A stretch of 64,000 bases of DNA from Acidobacteriota bacterium. Lineage in GTDB: Bacteria; Acidobacteriota; Blastocatellia; Pyrinomonadales; Pyrinomonadaceae. The stretch spans positions 1-64,000 of the forward strand of contig RFGC01000037.1 of assembly GCA_003697135.1 (NCBI GenBank), written 5' to 3'. The position numbers and the translations under genes are program-made. Below the pieces are notes generated by a model. That model did no database searches and was not told where the DNA came from. It was given only the letters and a program-made list of their open reading frames with translations. Shown in pieces: positions 1 through 8,457 of this stretch; position 1 is the first letter of the stretch; each line of letters begins with the position of its first letter.

Positions 1-307
1 ACCAAAGGAAAGGTATCTGGAGAAGATGGAAGAGGAAATGATGGTCGTTGTAGTTTTCTGGGTCTAGGATTGTGAGAGGAAGCCATTTGAACTCTGGTAG
101 GCCGTTGCCGCTACTGAGGCTTTCCCAAAGCATTTGACTCCAGCGAATATGATAGTATCCGTCCCAATCGCCACAGCAGATAGCATCGGTTGCTCGCTGC
201 AAGATTGTCATCAGCATCAAGATAGCCAAAAACCCGAAAATCAAATAAACCCAGCGAATAGCATCTTCACTACCTAGCCACTCTTTCCACGAGTGTTTCT
301 CGTCCAT
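1..307 (-). CDS. GT-C-like membrane glycosyltransferase, N-terminal part (runs off window)
   Basis: The frame opens with ATG at 307 and stays open to the window edge, so only about 102 N-terminal residues are seen. There is a short charged N-terminus, then one hydrophobic segment (about residues 19-36), then an extracytoplasmic-looking loop with a D-W-D-G-Y-Y-H-I-R motif, a W-L-P pair and an N-D-H-H-F-L-F-H motif. An acidic DxD followed by YYH and later DHHF after the first membrane helix resembles GT-C polyprenyl-sugar transferases of the STT3/PMT superfamily. That family assignment is inference from motif layout in a fragment. No clear Shine-Dalgarno sequence is seen. Donor and acceptor cannot be named. 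Confidence 0.55.
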   Translation of the reverse strand, partial: MDEKHSWKEWLGSEDAIRWVYLIFGFLAILMLMTILQRATDAICCGDWDGYYHIRWSQMLWESLSSGNGLPEFKWLPLTILDPENYNDHHFLFHLLQIPFLW

Positions 308-415
308 ACATTTTTGAGTCAAGAAGAAAATTAAAATCCTAAAATATCACAGAAGCCTTCGCTGTTGTCAATGAAGATCTTGAAACAAAGCCGATTCAGA
401 CTTAATCTTGTATCT

Positions 416-871
416 ATGTCCATCAAAATAAGGCTTGCTGAGGAAAATGATGCTTCTGCTCTTGTAAATTTCAACCAAGCAATGGCAATGGAAACCGAAG
501 GGAAATCTCTCAGCACGGAAACCTTGACAAAAGGCGTAAAAGCGGTCTTCCAAGACGCAAACAAAGGTTTTTATGTTGTAGCGGAGGACGAGGGAAAAGT
601 TGTAGGCTGTTTGATGATTACCTTTGAATGGAGTGATTGGCGCAACGGCTGGTTTTGGTGGATTCAAAGCGTGTATGTCATGCCGGAATATCGAGGAAAA
701 GGCGTTTATCGGCAGCTTTATGAATTCGTCAAAGAAAAAGCCAAAAAGACGGGAAGTATATGCGGTTTCAGGCTTTACGTTGATCGTGAGAACAAAATAG
801 CTCAACAAGTTTACAAAAAACTCGGCATGGAAGAGTCGAATTACATCATGTTTGAGGAAAGTTTGTGGTAA
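416..871 (+). CDS. GNAT family N-acetyltransferase
   Basis: A protein of about 151 aa with the GNAT fold. The N-terminus (MSIKIRLAEEND) is the usual first beta strand and helix. The central part has the beta-strand pair ending VGCLMI, the strand QSVYVMPEYRGKGV carries the acetyl-CoA pyrophosphate loop (R-x-x-G-K/V-x), and the C-terminal motif is N-x-x-A-x-x-x-Y-x-K-L-G. It probably transfers acetyl from acetyl-CoA to an amine on an unknown small substrate. In-frame starts exist upstream at 365 (TTG) and 371 (ATG); 416 is chosen because the domain begins there. The stop is 3 nt from the convergent dehydratase gene's stop. The two may share a termination zone. Confidence 0.85.
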   Translation: MSIKIRLAEENDASALVNFNQAMAMETEGKSLSTETLTKGVKAVFQDANKGFYVVAEDEGKVVGCLMITFEWSDWRNGWFWWIQSVYVMPEYRGKGVYRQLYEFVKEKAKKTGSICGFRLYVDRENKIAQQVYKKLGMEESNYIMFEESLW

Positions 872-874
872 TTA

Positions 875-1927
875 CTACCAGCTTTTTGAATGTTGGAAAA
901 ACTGAATTTCCTCGATTGCAGAAGCCAGTAGTTTTCTTATTTCATCAACGCTTATGTTTCCGTTTTGTGATGAATACTCACCTTTGAGTGCTGGTTGAAT
1001 GTTCTTTTCGCTTCTCAATTCAGGCAGAACCGGGAGTATCACGTAATATCCGTTTCGTTCTATCGTCCGATAAACTTCCTCTTCAGAAACCATTATTTCG
1101 TGGATTTTCTCGCCCGGACGAATTCCGATGAAAACAATCTCTAGTTCTCGTCCGTTCATCAATGCTTTCGCGATGTCAACGACTTTTGCTGAAGGAACTT
1201 GTGGAACGTAAGTTTCGCCGCGCCGAGCTTCGCGAATCGCCGCAAAGATTGTGTCAACGGCTTTATCTAGACTCAGCAAAAATCTTGTCATTTCGGGCAA
1301 AGTTATTGTCAGTGGCCCGCCGCTTTTTATTTGTTCGATAAATAGCGGCACTACGGAACCGCGAGAGGCTATGACGTTACCGTATCGAACGCAGATGAAA
1401 CGAGTATCGGGCAAATCTCTATTTGCTTCGATTAAGATTCTCTCTTGCAAAGCCTTTGTCATTCCCATTACGTTTATCGGTTTGCAGGCTTTGTCGGTTG
1501 AAATCCCTACTACAGTTTCGATTTTCAGGTTGTTTTCTCTTATTGCCCGCACAATGTTGTAAGCGCCTATTACATTTGTTTGAACGGCTTCAAAGGGTGC
1601 ATACTCGCATGTTGGAACTTGCTTGAGTGCCGCCGCATTAAAAACGACATCAGCTTCGCGCATTGCCGCAACTAACGAAGGATAATCACGAACATCGCCG
1701 ATGCGAAAGTGCAAGATTTGTTGCGAATTTTCGTAAATTATCTCATCGGTTGCCGTTTTCCGATGCAAAAAGTCAAGTCGCATTTCATGTTGTTTTGCTT
1801 CATCACGCGAAAAAACAGTTATTCGTGCTGGTTTTCCCATTTCTCCCGTCAAAAGTCTTCTTACGAGTTTTTGGCCCAACGAACCAGTTCCACCTGTTAC
1901 CAAGATTCTTTTATCCTGCAAAATCAT
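875..1927 (-). CDS. CapD/FlaA1-type UDP-N-acetylglucosamine 4,6-dehydratase family protein
   Basis: A 350-aa extended short-chain dehydrogenase. The Rossmann motif GGTGSLGQ is near residues 12-19. The active-site segment reads STDKACKPINVMGMTK. Soluble PseB enzymes have Tyr at the catalytic position (YGxTK); here it is Met, as in WbpM- and CapE-like members that use an S/M/K arrangement. The family makes UDP-4-keto-6-deoxy sugars for capsule, O-antigen or flagellin glycosylation. A Shine-Dalgarno (TGAGGT) lies about 8 nt before the ATG. It follows the SIS-domain gene by 11 nt, so they are probably cotranscribed as an amino-sugar module. The exact product (4,6-dehydratase with or without 5-epimerase activity) cannot be read from sequence. 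Confidence 0.85.
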   Translation of the reverse strand: MILQDKRILVTGGTGSLGQKLVRRLLTGEMGKPARITVFSRDEAKQHEMRLDFLHRKTATDEIIYENSQQILHFRIGDVRDYPSLVAAMREADVVFNAAALKQVPTCEYAPFEAVQTNVIGAYNIVRAIRENNLKIETVVGISTDKACKPINVMGMTKALQERILIEANRDLPDTRFICVRYGNVIASRGSVVPLFIEQIKSGGPLTITLPEMTRFLLSLDKAVDTIFAAIREARRGETYVPQVPSAKVVDIAKALMNGRELEIVFIGIRPGEKIHEIMVSEEEVYRTIERNGYYVILPVLPELRSEKNIQPALKGEYSSQNGNISVDEIRKLLASAIEEIQFFQHSKSW

Positions 1928-1938
1928 CGTTTTTTACC

Positions 1939-2966
1939 TCAGATTGTTTTAGTGACTTTTGATAACGAACGTGGCGCATCGGCATCGAGTCCTTTGGTTT
2001 TTGCCAAAAGCGCCGCAAAAAGCTGAGCTGGTATGATGAAAGGAATTGGCGATAAGAATTCGTCAATTTCCTTCGGCATCGCTATATGACGTGAGCTAAG
2101 CGATGCTATTTCCGAATCGTTTGTTATGGACAGACTGTCGGCGTGAAGTTGATTCAGCCGTTTTAGCAAGTCCATATTGCTTTTTTTGGTAACGCCCGAT
2201 GGTGCAAACATTATAACCGGAAATCTTCTTTCAACAATAGCAAGCGGTCCATGAAAGAAATCGGCTGAGGAAAATCTCTCGGCTACGACGTAGCAAGTTT
2301 CCATAAGTTTCAATGCTAATTCATAGGCATTTCCGTAGTTGAGGCCGCGTCCTACGACAACGCAGTTTTCCATGAAGGCATATCGTTCGACCATGCTTTC
2401 AACCGTTGTCCTAAGTTGCAAGGCTTCGGCGCAAAAAGACGGGATTTTTTCATAGCCGATTTTTTCATCCGTTAGTGCCGATGCTAGCATGTAAAAGTGA
2501 AGCATCTGCCCCGTGTAGGTTTTTGTTGCCGCAACTGATTTTTCTTTCCCGGCGTGTATCAGCAAAGTTTCATCGGCAATTTTTGCCATTGCAGAACCTG
2601 CTTCGTTTGTGATACCGATTGTAAAAGCGCCTGCTTCTTTTGCTTTTCTAAAACCAAATTTACATCAATACCTTCGCCTGATTGGGAAACTCCTATGACG
2701 ATTGCTTTACTCAAATTCAGCTTTGCGTTGTAAAGCGTGAATACTGAGGGAGCGGACAGAGAAACAGGTATGCCGGTGGTTATTTCGAGCAAGTATCGTC
2801 CGAAAAGAGCGGCATTATCGGAGCTTCCACGCGCAACTAAGACCAAAAGATTAAAATCTCTCTTGCGTAGAAAGTTCCCTAAAGAGACAGCCTTTTTCTT
2901 TTCGGCTTGTATTGTTCTTTCCAAAACTACAGGTTGTTGGATAATTTCTTGAAGCATTAGCGACAT
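1939..2966 (-). pseudogene. SIS-domain amino-sugar-phosphate isomerase/deaminase (GlmS C-terminal/NagB-II-like), frameshifted
   Basis: Two abutting reading frames together make one double-SIS protein of about 342 aa. The first (from ATG 2966, with AAGGAG 8 nt upstream) carries ARGSSDNAALF and the sugar-phosphate motif SQSGEGIDVNLVLE. The second resumes as KEAGAFTIGITNEAGSAMAK and contains GKEKSVAATKTYTGQM, typical of the second SIS domain. The frame changes at about 2642-2643, where one base appears to be missing after the GAA-AAG codons: adding a G gives EKAKEAG, the expected family sequence. I see no X-XXY-YYZ slippery heptamer in the right frame. The rest looks undamaged, so the lesion is either very recent or an assembly error. 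The family isomerises or deaminates glucosamine-6-phosphate-like substrates. The start overlaps the yihY stop region. Confidence 0.8.
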
Positions 2967-2968
2967 AA

Positions 2969-3781
2969 TCAAGCTCCTTGGCGCATTTCATCAAAGATCG
3001 AGTCTATCTCGGCACCAATCAAGATTACCAACGCTGTTAGGTAAAACCAAAGCATGAGGATAATCACTGCTCCGAGAGAACCATAAACTTTAGCGTATGT
3101 ATTGAAATGACGCAAATAAAGGCTAAATCCTGCGGAAACTAGAATCCAGAGAAATATGCTAACTGCCGTTCCCCATGAAAACCATCGCCATTTTTCTCGT
3201 GTCTTGTTTGGACAGAGATTATACACTAAAGCGAATGCAAAAAATAGGCTTGCTAAGATTATCAAAGATTCAAAAAACTTCAGAAAGTAAAAAAACTTTG
3301 CTGGAAAAACATTGGAGAGAAAATTTAAGCCTTCAAGGTTAAGAATCACGGTTAAGAAAATCAAAATGCCGACAATAATTGTCAAAGCTATTGATGTTAG
3401 TTTTGATTTCAAGAATGAACGAGTTTCTTGTAGTCCGTAAACTCGGTTCAATGAGCTTTGAAGACTATCGAAACCTGATGAAGCCGACCACACGGCTACC
3501 AAAAGCCCAAAAGTGATTTTCCCACCTGAACTTGCTTCTGTTACTTCTTTCATGGTCTTTTCGACCAGATTGTAGGCTTCAATCGGCATGATTTGCTTCA
3601 GGTAAAGGAAAAATTTGCTTTCAAGATCGCTTGCTTCCTTCAAAACCAGCCCGAAAAGCGACACAAAAAAGAACAATAACGGGAAAAGCGAGAAGAAAAA
3701 ATAAAAAGCGATTTCAGCAGAACGCCCGAATATCTCGTCTTCAAAAATTTTATTGTAAAATCTCCCAAAAAATTTCTTCAT
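2969..3781 (-). CDS. YihY/BrkB family inner-membrane protein
   Basis: A 270-aa protein with about six hydrophobic segments. The N-terminus carries the family signature SAEIAFYFFFSLFPLLFF, and the central region has SSGFDSLQSSLNRVYG, another hallmark of YihY/BrkB (once annotated ribonuclease BN). The C-terminal membrane segment reads YGSLGAVIILMLWFYLTALVILIGAEID, typical of the last helices. The function of the family is unsettled; it is an integral inner-membrane protein. The annotated start at 3781 has no visible Shine-Dalgarno and sits 7 nt after the terminator hairpin of the upstream ATP-grasp gene, so it either has its own promoter or depends on readthrough. The SIS gene starts at its stop codon. 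Confidence 0.85.
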   Translation of the reverse strand: MKKFFGRFYNKIFEDEIFGRSAEIAFYFFFSLFPLLFFFVSLFGLVLKEASDLESKFFLYLKQIMPIEAYNLVEKTMKEVTEASSGGKITFGLLVAVWSASSGFDSLQSSLNRVYGLQETRSFLKSKLTSIALTIIVGILIFLTVILNLEGLNFLSNVFPAKFFYFLKFFESLIILASLFFAFALVYNLCPNKTREKWRWFSWGTAVSIFLWILVSAGFSLYLRHFNTYAKVYGSLGAVIILMLWFYLTALVILIGAEIDSIFDEMRQGA

Positions 3782-3788
3782 AAAACAA

Positions 3789-3821
3789 AGGCAGTAGCCT
3801 TTTCTCTAAAAGCTACTGCCT
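3789..3821 (-). terminator. Intrinsic terminator after the ATP-grasp gene
   Basis: A perfect 10-bp inverted repeat (3789-3798 pairing with 3812-3821; AGGCAGTAGC/GCTACTGCCT). Read on the minus strand it is followed by TTTGTTTT. It lies between the stop of the ATP-grasp gene and the start of yihY. Confidence 0.7.
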
Positions 3822-3830
3822 GAGAAAAAT

Positions 3831-4865
3831 TCATTCTCCTTTCTTCTTTGTCTTGCTTTTCTTGGTTGTTTCCTTCCTTTTTGTTTTTTCTTTTTTAGCG
3901 TTTAGCTTTTTTTTTTGAACGGTGCTATCGTTACCGTTTAGTAGCGAAAGCCAGCGGTACTCAGGTTGTTTTATTTCGCCACTGAGTTTTTCAAAGACAA
4001 ACTCAGCTACTGCATTTACAAACCAATTATGATTAAACTCACCGACGGAAGCTAATTCGGCATCGGGAGCAGGATTCATGAAGTCAATCGCATAAGGAAT
4101 GCCGTCTTTAATGGCAAACTCAACCGTGTTGATGTCATATCCGAGAGCATGGCAGATTTTGATAACGTCTTCCTCGACTCTGGCACTAAGCTCTGGCGAG
4201 AGATAGTTTTCTATGTTCATGTATTGCTGACCTGAGAGATATGGTTTGGTAGGATCGTAGGGCATTATCAAGACTTTCTTTTGCCCAATGCAATAGCAAC
4301 GCACAAACTTTTCGTATTCGATTGCTTCCTGCAAGACCATGCATCTTGTGCCGGTTTGGTTGTAGTGGTAGAGGAGTTGCTCGATTGAGTTGACCTTAGT
4401 AACCATCTTCCAACCGCCGCCATCGTGCGGTTTCAAAAATGCAGGAAAACCGACGTAATCAGCAATTCCTTCCCAGTCTATCGGGAATTCTAGATTCCTT
4501 AGCGATTCACTGCTTATGTCAGGAATGTAAGAATGTTGCGGCAAAAGCACTGTTTTTGGGATCGCAACACCTAATTTTGATGCCAAGCTGTAATTGAAAA
4601 ACTTATCGTCGGCTGACCACCAGAACGGATTGTTGATTATGTAAGTGCCTTCCAAAGCCATGCGCTTCAGCATTGCCCGATAGTAAGGCACTTCATGAGA
4701 TATTCTGTCAATTATGATGTCATAACGCTTTTCTTGGTTAAGTGGTATTCCACCAACTTTTATCATTTCAGCTACGACTTCGCCATGTCCTCTTTCATTT
4801 ATGGTTTTGATAATAGCTTCTGGAAAACTTTTTTCTCTTCCTACTAAAATCCCAACTTTTTTCAT
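3831..4865 (-). CDS. ATP-grasp (RimK-like) protein with lysine-rich tail
   Basis: A 344-aa protein. Residues from about 100 to 300 form an ATP-grasp fold: FPAFLKPHDGGGWKMV provides the nucleotide-binding Lys and glycine loop, followed by MVLQEAIEYEKFVRCYCIG and a C-terminal metal-binding segment YAIDFMNPAPDAE with the acidic and Asn ligands. The N-terminal part contains NNPFWWSADDKFFNYSLA, the pre-grasp region. The last about 30 residues are almost all Lys, Thr, Glu and Arg, a disordered basic tail that could bind nucleic acid or polyanions. ATP-grasp enzymes ligate a carboxylate to an amine or thiol; substrate unknown. It is the 5' gene of the minus-strand run, downstream of rnpB. Confidence 0.75.
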   Translation of the reverse strand: MKKVGILVGREKSFPEAIIKTINERGHGEVVAEMIKVGGIPLNQEKRYDIIIDRISHEVPYYRAMLKRMALEGTYIINNPFWWSADDKFFNYSLASKLGVAIPKTVLLPQHSYIPDISSESLRNLEFPIDWEGIADYVGFPAFLKPHDGGGWKMVTKVNSIEQLLYHYNQTGTRCMVLQEAIEYEKFVRCYCIGQKKVLIMPYDPTKPYLSGQQYMNIENYLSPELSARVEEDVIKICHALGYDINTVEFAIKDGIPYAIDFMNPAPDAELASVGEFNHNWFVNAVAEFVFEKLSGEIKQPEYRWLSLLNGNDSTVQKKKLNAKKEKTKRKETTKKSKTKKKGE

Positions 4866-5027
4866 CTGCTCTTATCTCCTTGTTAGAAACTTCGGTTTTT
4901 AACCGAAACTGCAATTTTAATTGATGAACAAGATAAGGGCAAGCAGAAAATGACGCGGCTGGTAAATTCTGTTGCAGGGCGAGCTTTGAAGTGTTGCTTT
5001 ATTGAATTTTGGAAAATTCTGCCTGAG

Positions 5028-5510
<483 letters not shown>

Positions 5511-5710
5511 ACCTCAGGCAATCTTTATTCTACCAAAAATGCAAAGCCTTTACAGCAAATTTTCACTGATAAGTCCGCAAGAAATATATTCTGAAAAGCC
5601 CTTTGCGTCTTTTAGCTGAAGGTTTTTTGATTTATGAGCGGGTGAATCCATGCTTTTCTTGTGGGCGAATTGATGTTCGTGAAACCTCTGGTAAGAAGGG
5701 AGAAAATTTT

Positions 5711-8083
5711 ATGGCTTCAATGAGACGAAAACGATTGCAAACAATAATTGCGCTTTCGGTCTTTGTGGTTTTACTTACAACCGCCGAACTTGCAAAAGCA
5801 GTTACTCTCTATGGTGTGACTGCGTCAAATCAGCTTATCAGATTCGATTCTGCAACCCCGAATAACGTTACGGTAGTTGGAACAATTACGGGCTTGCAAT
5901 CGGGTGAGAATATTTTAGGCATAGACTTTCGCCCTGCTACAGGTCAGCTCTATGCACTTGGTAGCACAGGGCGGTTATACATTATTAACAAGACGAACGC
6001 CAGCGCGACGCTAGTTGCACCTTTGAGCGTTGCTTTGAACGGAACAGATTTCGGTTTCGATTTTAATCCTGTTCCAGACCGTCTCAGAATAGTCTCAAAT
6101 ACGGGACAAAATTTGCGTGTAAATCCTAACGACGGTTCAACAATCGTTGATGGAACTTTGAATCCTGGCACCCCATCGGTTACAGCGGCTGGTTATACAA
6201 ATAACTTTGCTGGTGCCACCTCGACGACACTTTACGTGATTGACACAAACACAGACCAATTGCTTATACAGAACCCACCAAACAACGGCACGCTCAATCC
6301 TGTAGGCTCTCTCGGTGTAGATGCTTCAAGCGCGAACGGATTTGATATTTTTGCCGGTGATGGGATTGCTTATGCTGCTTTGACTGTGTCTGGAACTACG
6401 TCGCTTTATACGATAAACCTGATGACAGGCGCCGCAACGTTAGTTGGTCCGATAGGTTCGGGTTCAACATCTTTGCGTGGACTTGCAGCTGATATGGGAA
6501 CAACAGCGGGTTACATGGCTTTTGGTGTAACTATGTCCAATAATCTAATATCTTTCAACACGGCAAGACCTGCAATAATTCTATCAACGCTTCCAATCAC
6601 AGGCTTGCAAACGGGTGAAAATATCGTAGGTATAGATTTTCGCCCGGCAACTGGACAGCTTTATGCTCTTGGTAGCAATAGTCGGCTTTACATAATAAAT
6701 CCAAGCACGGGCGCAGCAACTTTTGTTGCGAGCTTAAGCGTTGCTTTGAATGGAACTGATTTTGGTGTTGATTTTAACCCTGTTCCCGACCGTCTCAGAG
6801 TTGTTTCAAACACAGGGCAAAATCTACGCATAAATGTTGCAGATGGTTCAACAATTGTTGATGGGACTCTGAATCCCGGAACTCCAACTGTTACAGCGGC
6901 AGCTTATACAAACAGTTTCCCGGGTGCTACTTCAACAACGCTCTACGTGATTGACACAGGCACAGATCAATTGCTGATACAAAATCCGCCGAATAACGGC
7001 ACGCTCAATCCTGTTGGCCCTCTCGGGTTTAACGCTACAAACACAAACGGATTTGACATTTCAACAGGCAACAATACAGCACTTGCGGTTCTTCAAGTAG
7101 GCTCGACTATTGGTTTATACAGCATAAACTTGGCGAACGGTAGTGCTTCTTTCATAGGTCCAGTAGGAAACGGAATGACTGCGTTGCGCGGGTTTGCTGT
7201 AGTTTCTGGATCAACGGCTTCGGGTAGTATTGCTTCGGCGCTTGATTTTGATGGAGACCGTCGCCAAGATATAGCCATTTTCCGTCCGTCGAATAACAAT
7301 TGGTTCATACTTAGAAGCTCGACAGGAAACTTCTTCGGCTTCCCATTTGGTTTAAGTAGCGACATCTTAACGCCCGGAGATTACGATGGTGACGGGCGTT
7401 CTGATGTGGCTGTGTTCCGTCCTTCCGAAGGAAGATGGTATATTTTGAGAAGCTCGGATAATCAGGTAATAACCGCACAGTTTGGCTTGAGCGGTGATCA
7501 GCCAGTTCAGCGCGACTACGATGGCGACGGCAAAACAGACCTTGCCGTTGCTAGAAATGTTAGCGGAAGCAAGATATGGTATATTCTCAATAGCTCTAAC
7601 AACAGTATCAGAATAGAGCAATTCGGCTTGTCAACCGACGTGGTTGTTCCTGGCGATTACGATGGTGACGGACGATTCGATATTGCTGTCAGGAGAGGTT
7701 CAGGAAGTAGCCAAGCGATTTATTACATGCTTCAAAGCACAGCAGGTTTTGCCGCAAGACAATTCGGGCTTGGTTCTGACATTATGGTTCCCGGCGATTA
7801 CGATGGCGACGGAAGAACCGATCTAGCAGTTGTTCGCCCCGGAACAAACTGGATATGGTATGTTTTGTTAAGCTCCAACAACTCGCTTTTAGCAGTTCAG
7901 TTAGGCGGACAAGGACAGACTCCCGCCCAGGCTGATTACGATGGTGACGGTAGAACCGATATAGCTAGCTTCGATCCTGCTAGTGCCGCCTTTTACTACA
8001 TAAGAAGCTCAAACGGTTCTTTGACCATTCAACCTTTTGGTCAAAGTGGAGATATTCCGGTTGCGAGCCACAACGTTTTCTGA
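5711..8083 (+). CDS. Secreted protein with two DUF4394-like domains and FG-GAP/VCBS-type repeats
   Basis: About 790 aa. The start at 5711 is chosen because AGAAGGGAG lies just upstream and a clean signal peptide follows (basic MRRKRLQ, hydrophobic IIALSVFVVLLTTA, ending AKA). Two near-identical modules of about 235 aa follow, each with VGIDFRPATGQLYALGS, LNGTDFGVDFNPVPDRLR and DGTLNPGTP: a tandem DUF4394-like duplication. The last about 280 residues hold six to seven repeats of the form PGDYDGDGRTDLAVxRPxxxxWYxLxSS, i.e. FG-GAP-like beta-propeller blades with Ca2+-binding DxDGDG loops. It is probably an extracellular or surface-exposed propeller. No catalytic residues are recognised. A strong terminator follows directly. 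Confidence 0.85.
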   Translation: MASMRRKRLQTIIALSVFVVLLTTAELAKAVTLYGVTASNQLIRFDSATPNNVTVVGTITGLQSGENILGIDFRPATGQLYALGSTGRLYIINKTNASATLVAPLSVALNGTDFGFDFNPVPDRLRIVSNTGQNLRVNPNDGSTIVDGTLNPGTPSVTAAGYTNNFAGATSTTLYVIDTNTDQLLIQNPPNNGTLNPVGSLGVDASSANGFDIFAGDGIAYAALTVSGTTSLYTINLMTGAATLVGPIGSGSTSLRGLAADMGTTAGYMAFGVTMSNNLISFNTARPAIILSTLPITGLQTGENIVGIDFRPATGQLYALGSNSRLYIINPSTGAATFVASLSVALNGTDFGVDFNPVPDRLRVVSNTGQNLRINVADGSTIVDGTLNPGTPTVTAAAYTNSFPGATSTTLYVIDTGTDQLLIQNPPNNGTLNPVGPLGFNATNTNGFDISTGNNTALAVLQVGSTIGLYSINLANGSASFIGPVGNGMTALRGFAVVSGSTASGSIASALDFDGDRRQDIAIFRPSNNNWFILRSSTGNFFGFPFGLSSDILTPGDYDGDGRSDVAVFRPSEGRWYILRSSDNQVITAQFGLSGDQPVQRDYDGDGKTDLAVARNVSGSKIWYILNSSNNSIRIEQFGLSTDVVVPGDYDGDGRFDIAVRRGSGSSQAIYYMLQSTAGFAARQFGLGSDIMVPGDYDGDGRTDLAVVRPGTNWIWYVLLSSNNSLLAVQLGGQGQTPAQADYDGDGRTDIASFDPASAAFYYIRSSNGSLTIQPFGQSGDIPVASHNVF

Positions 8084-8093
8084 ATCGAAGAAT

Positions 8094-8121
8094 AGCCACG
8101 CCTCTTTCTTGAGGCGTGGCT
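8094..8121 (+). terminator. Intrinsic terminator after the FG-GAP protein gene
   Basis: An 11-bp perfect stem AGCCACGCCTC/GAGGCGTGGCT with loop TTTCTT, followed by CTCTTC, 10 nt after the stop codon. Confidence 0.8.
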
Positions 8122-8457
8122 CTCTTCAAATTAGCCTGCCGTTCACTTACCTGCCATTAAAAACTCAAGGAAAACAAGATGCGCTCTGTAGATAACTTCA
8201 TCCTCACCCTGTTTCGACGGATTTTGATTATCTCGAAGGATACGAAAATTCTTTCTCTGTTTGTGAATCAGATTGAAGTTGGGAGAAGCGGCGATATACT
8301 GATGGTCTGACCATGATTGGCTATCTTACGTTGGTGATTTCAGGAGCGATTTCACAATGATAAAATTTTCTTTTTGGTGATTTCAGAGCAGATTGTAGGA
8401 TTGTGTGCGGCATTCCAAACCTGAAATAGCCTAGAAGTCATCAAAAGGTAAAAAGAG
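8122..8457. other. Intergenic region of about 336 bp
   Basis: No convincing gene or RNA. It contains a short imperfect direct repeat (GGTGATTTCAG followed by AGCGATT or AGCAGATT) at about 8332-8352 and 8376-8395, upstream of the VWFA gene. These could be protein-binding sites, but no promoter elements stand out. Confidence 0.4.

Noticed and set aside
2559-2972. Possible programmed frameshift in the SIS gene
   Set aside because: No slippery heptamer, internal Shine-Dalgarno or downstream structure was seen; a plain one-base loss or assembly error is simpler.
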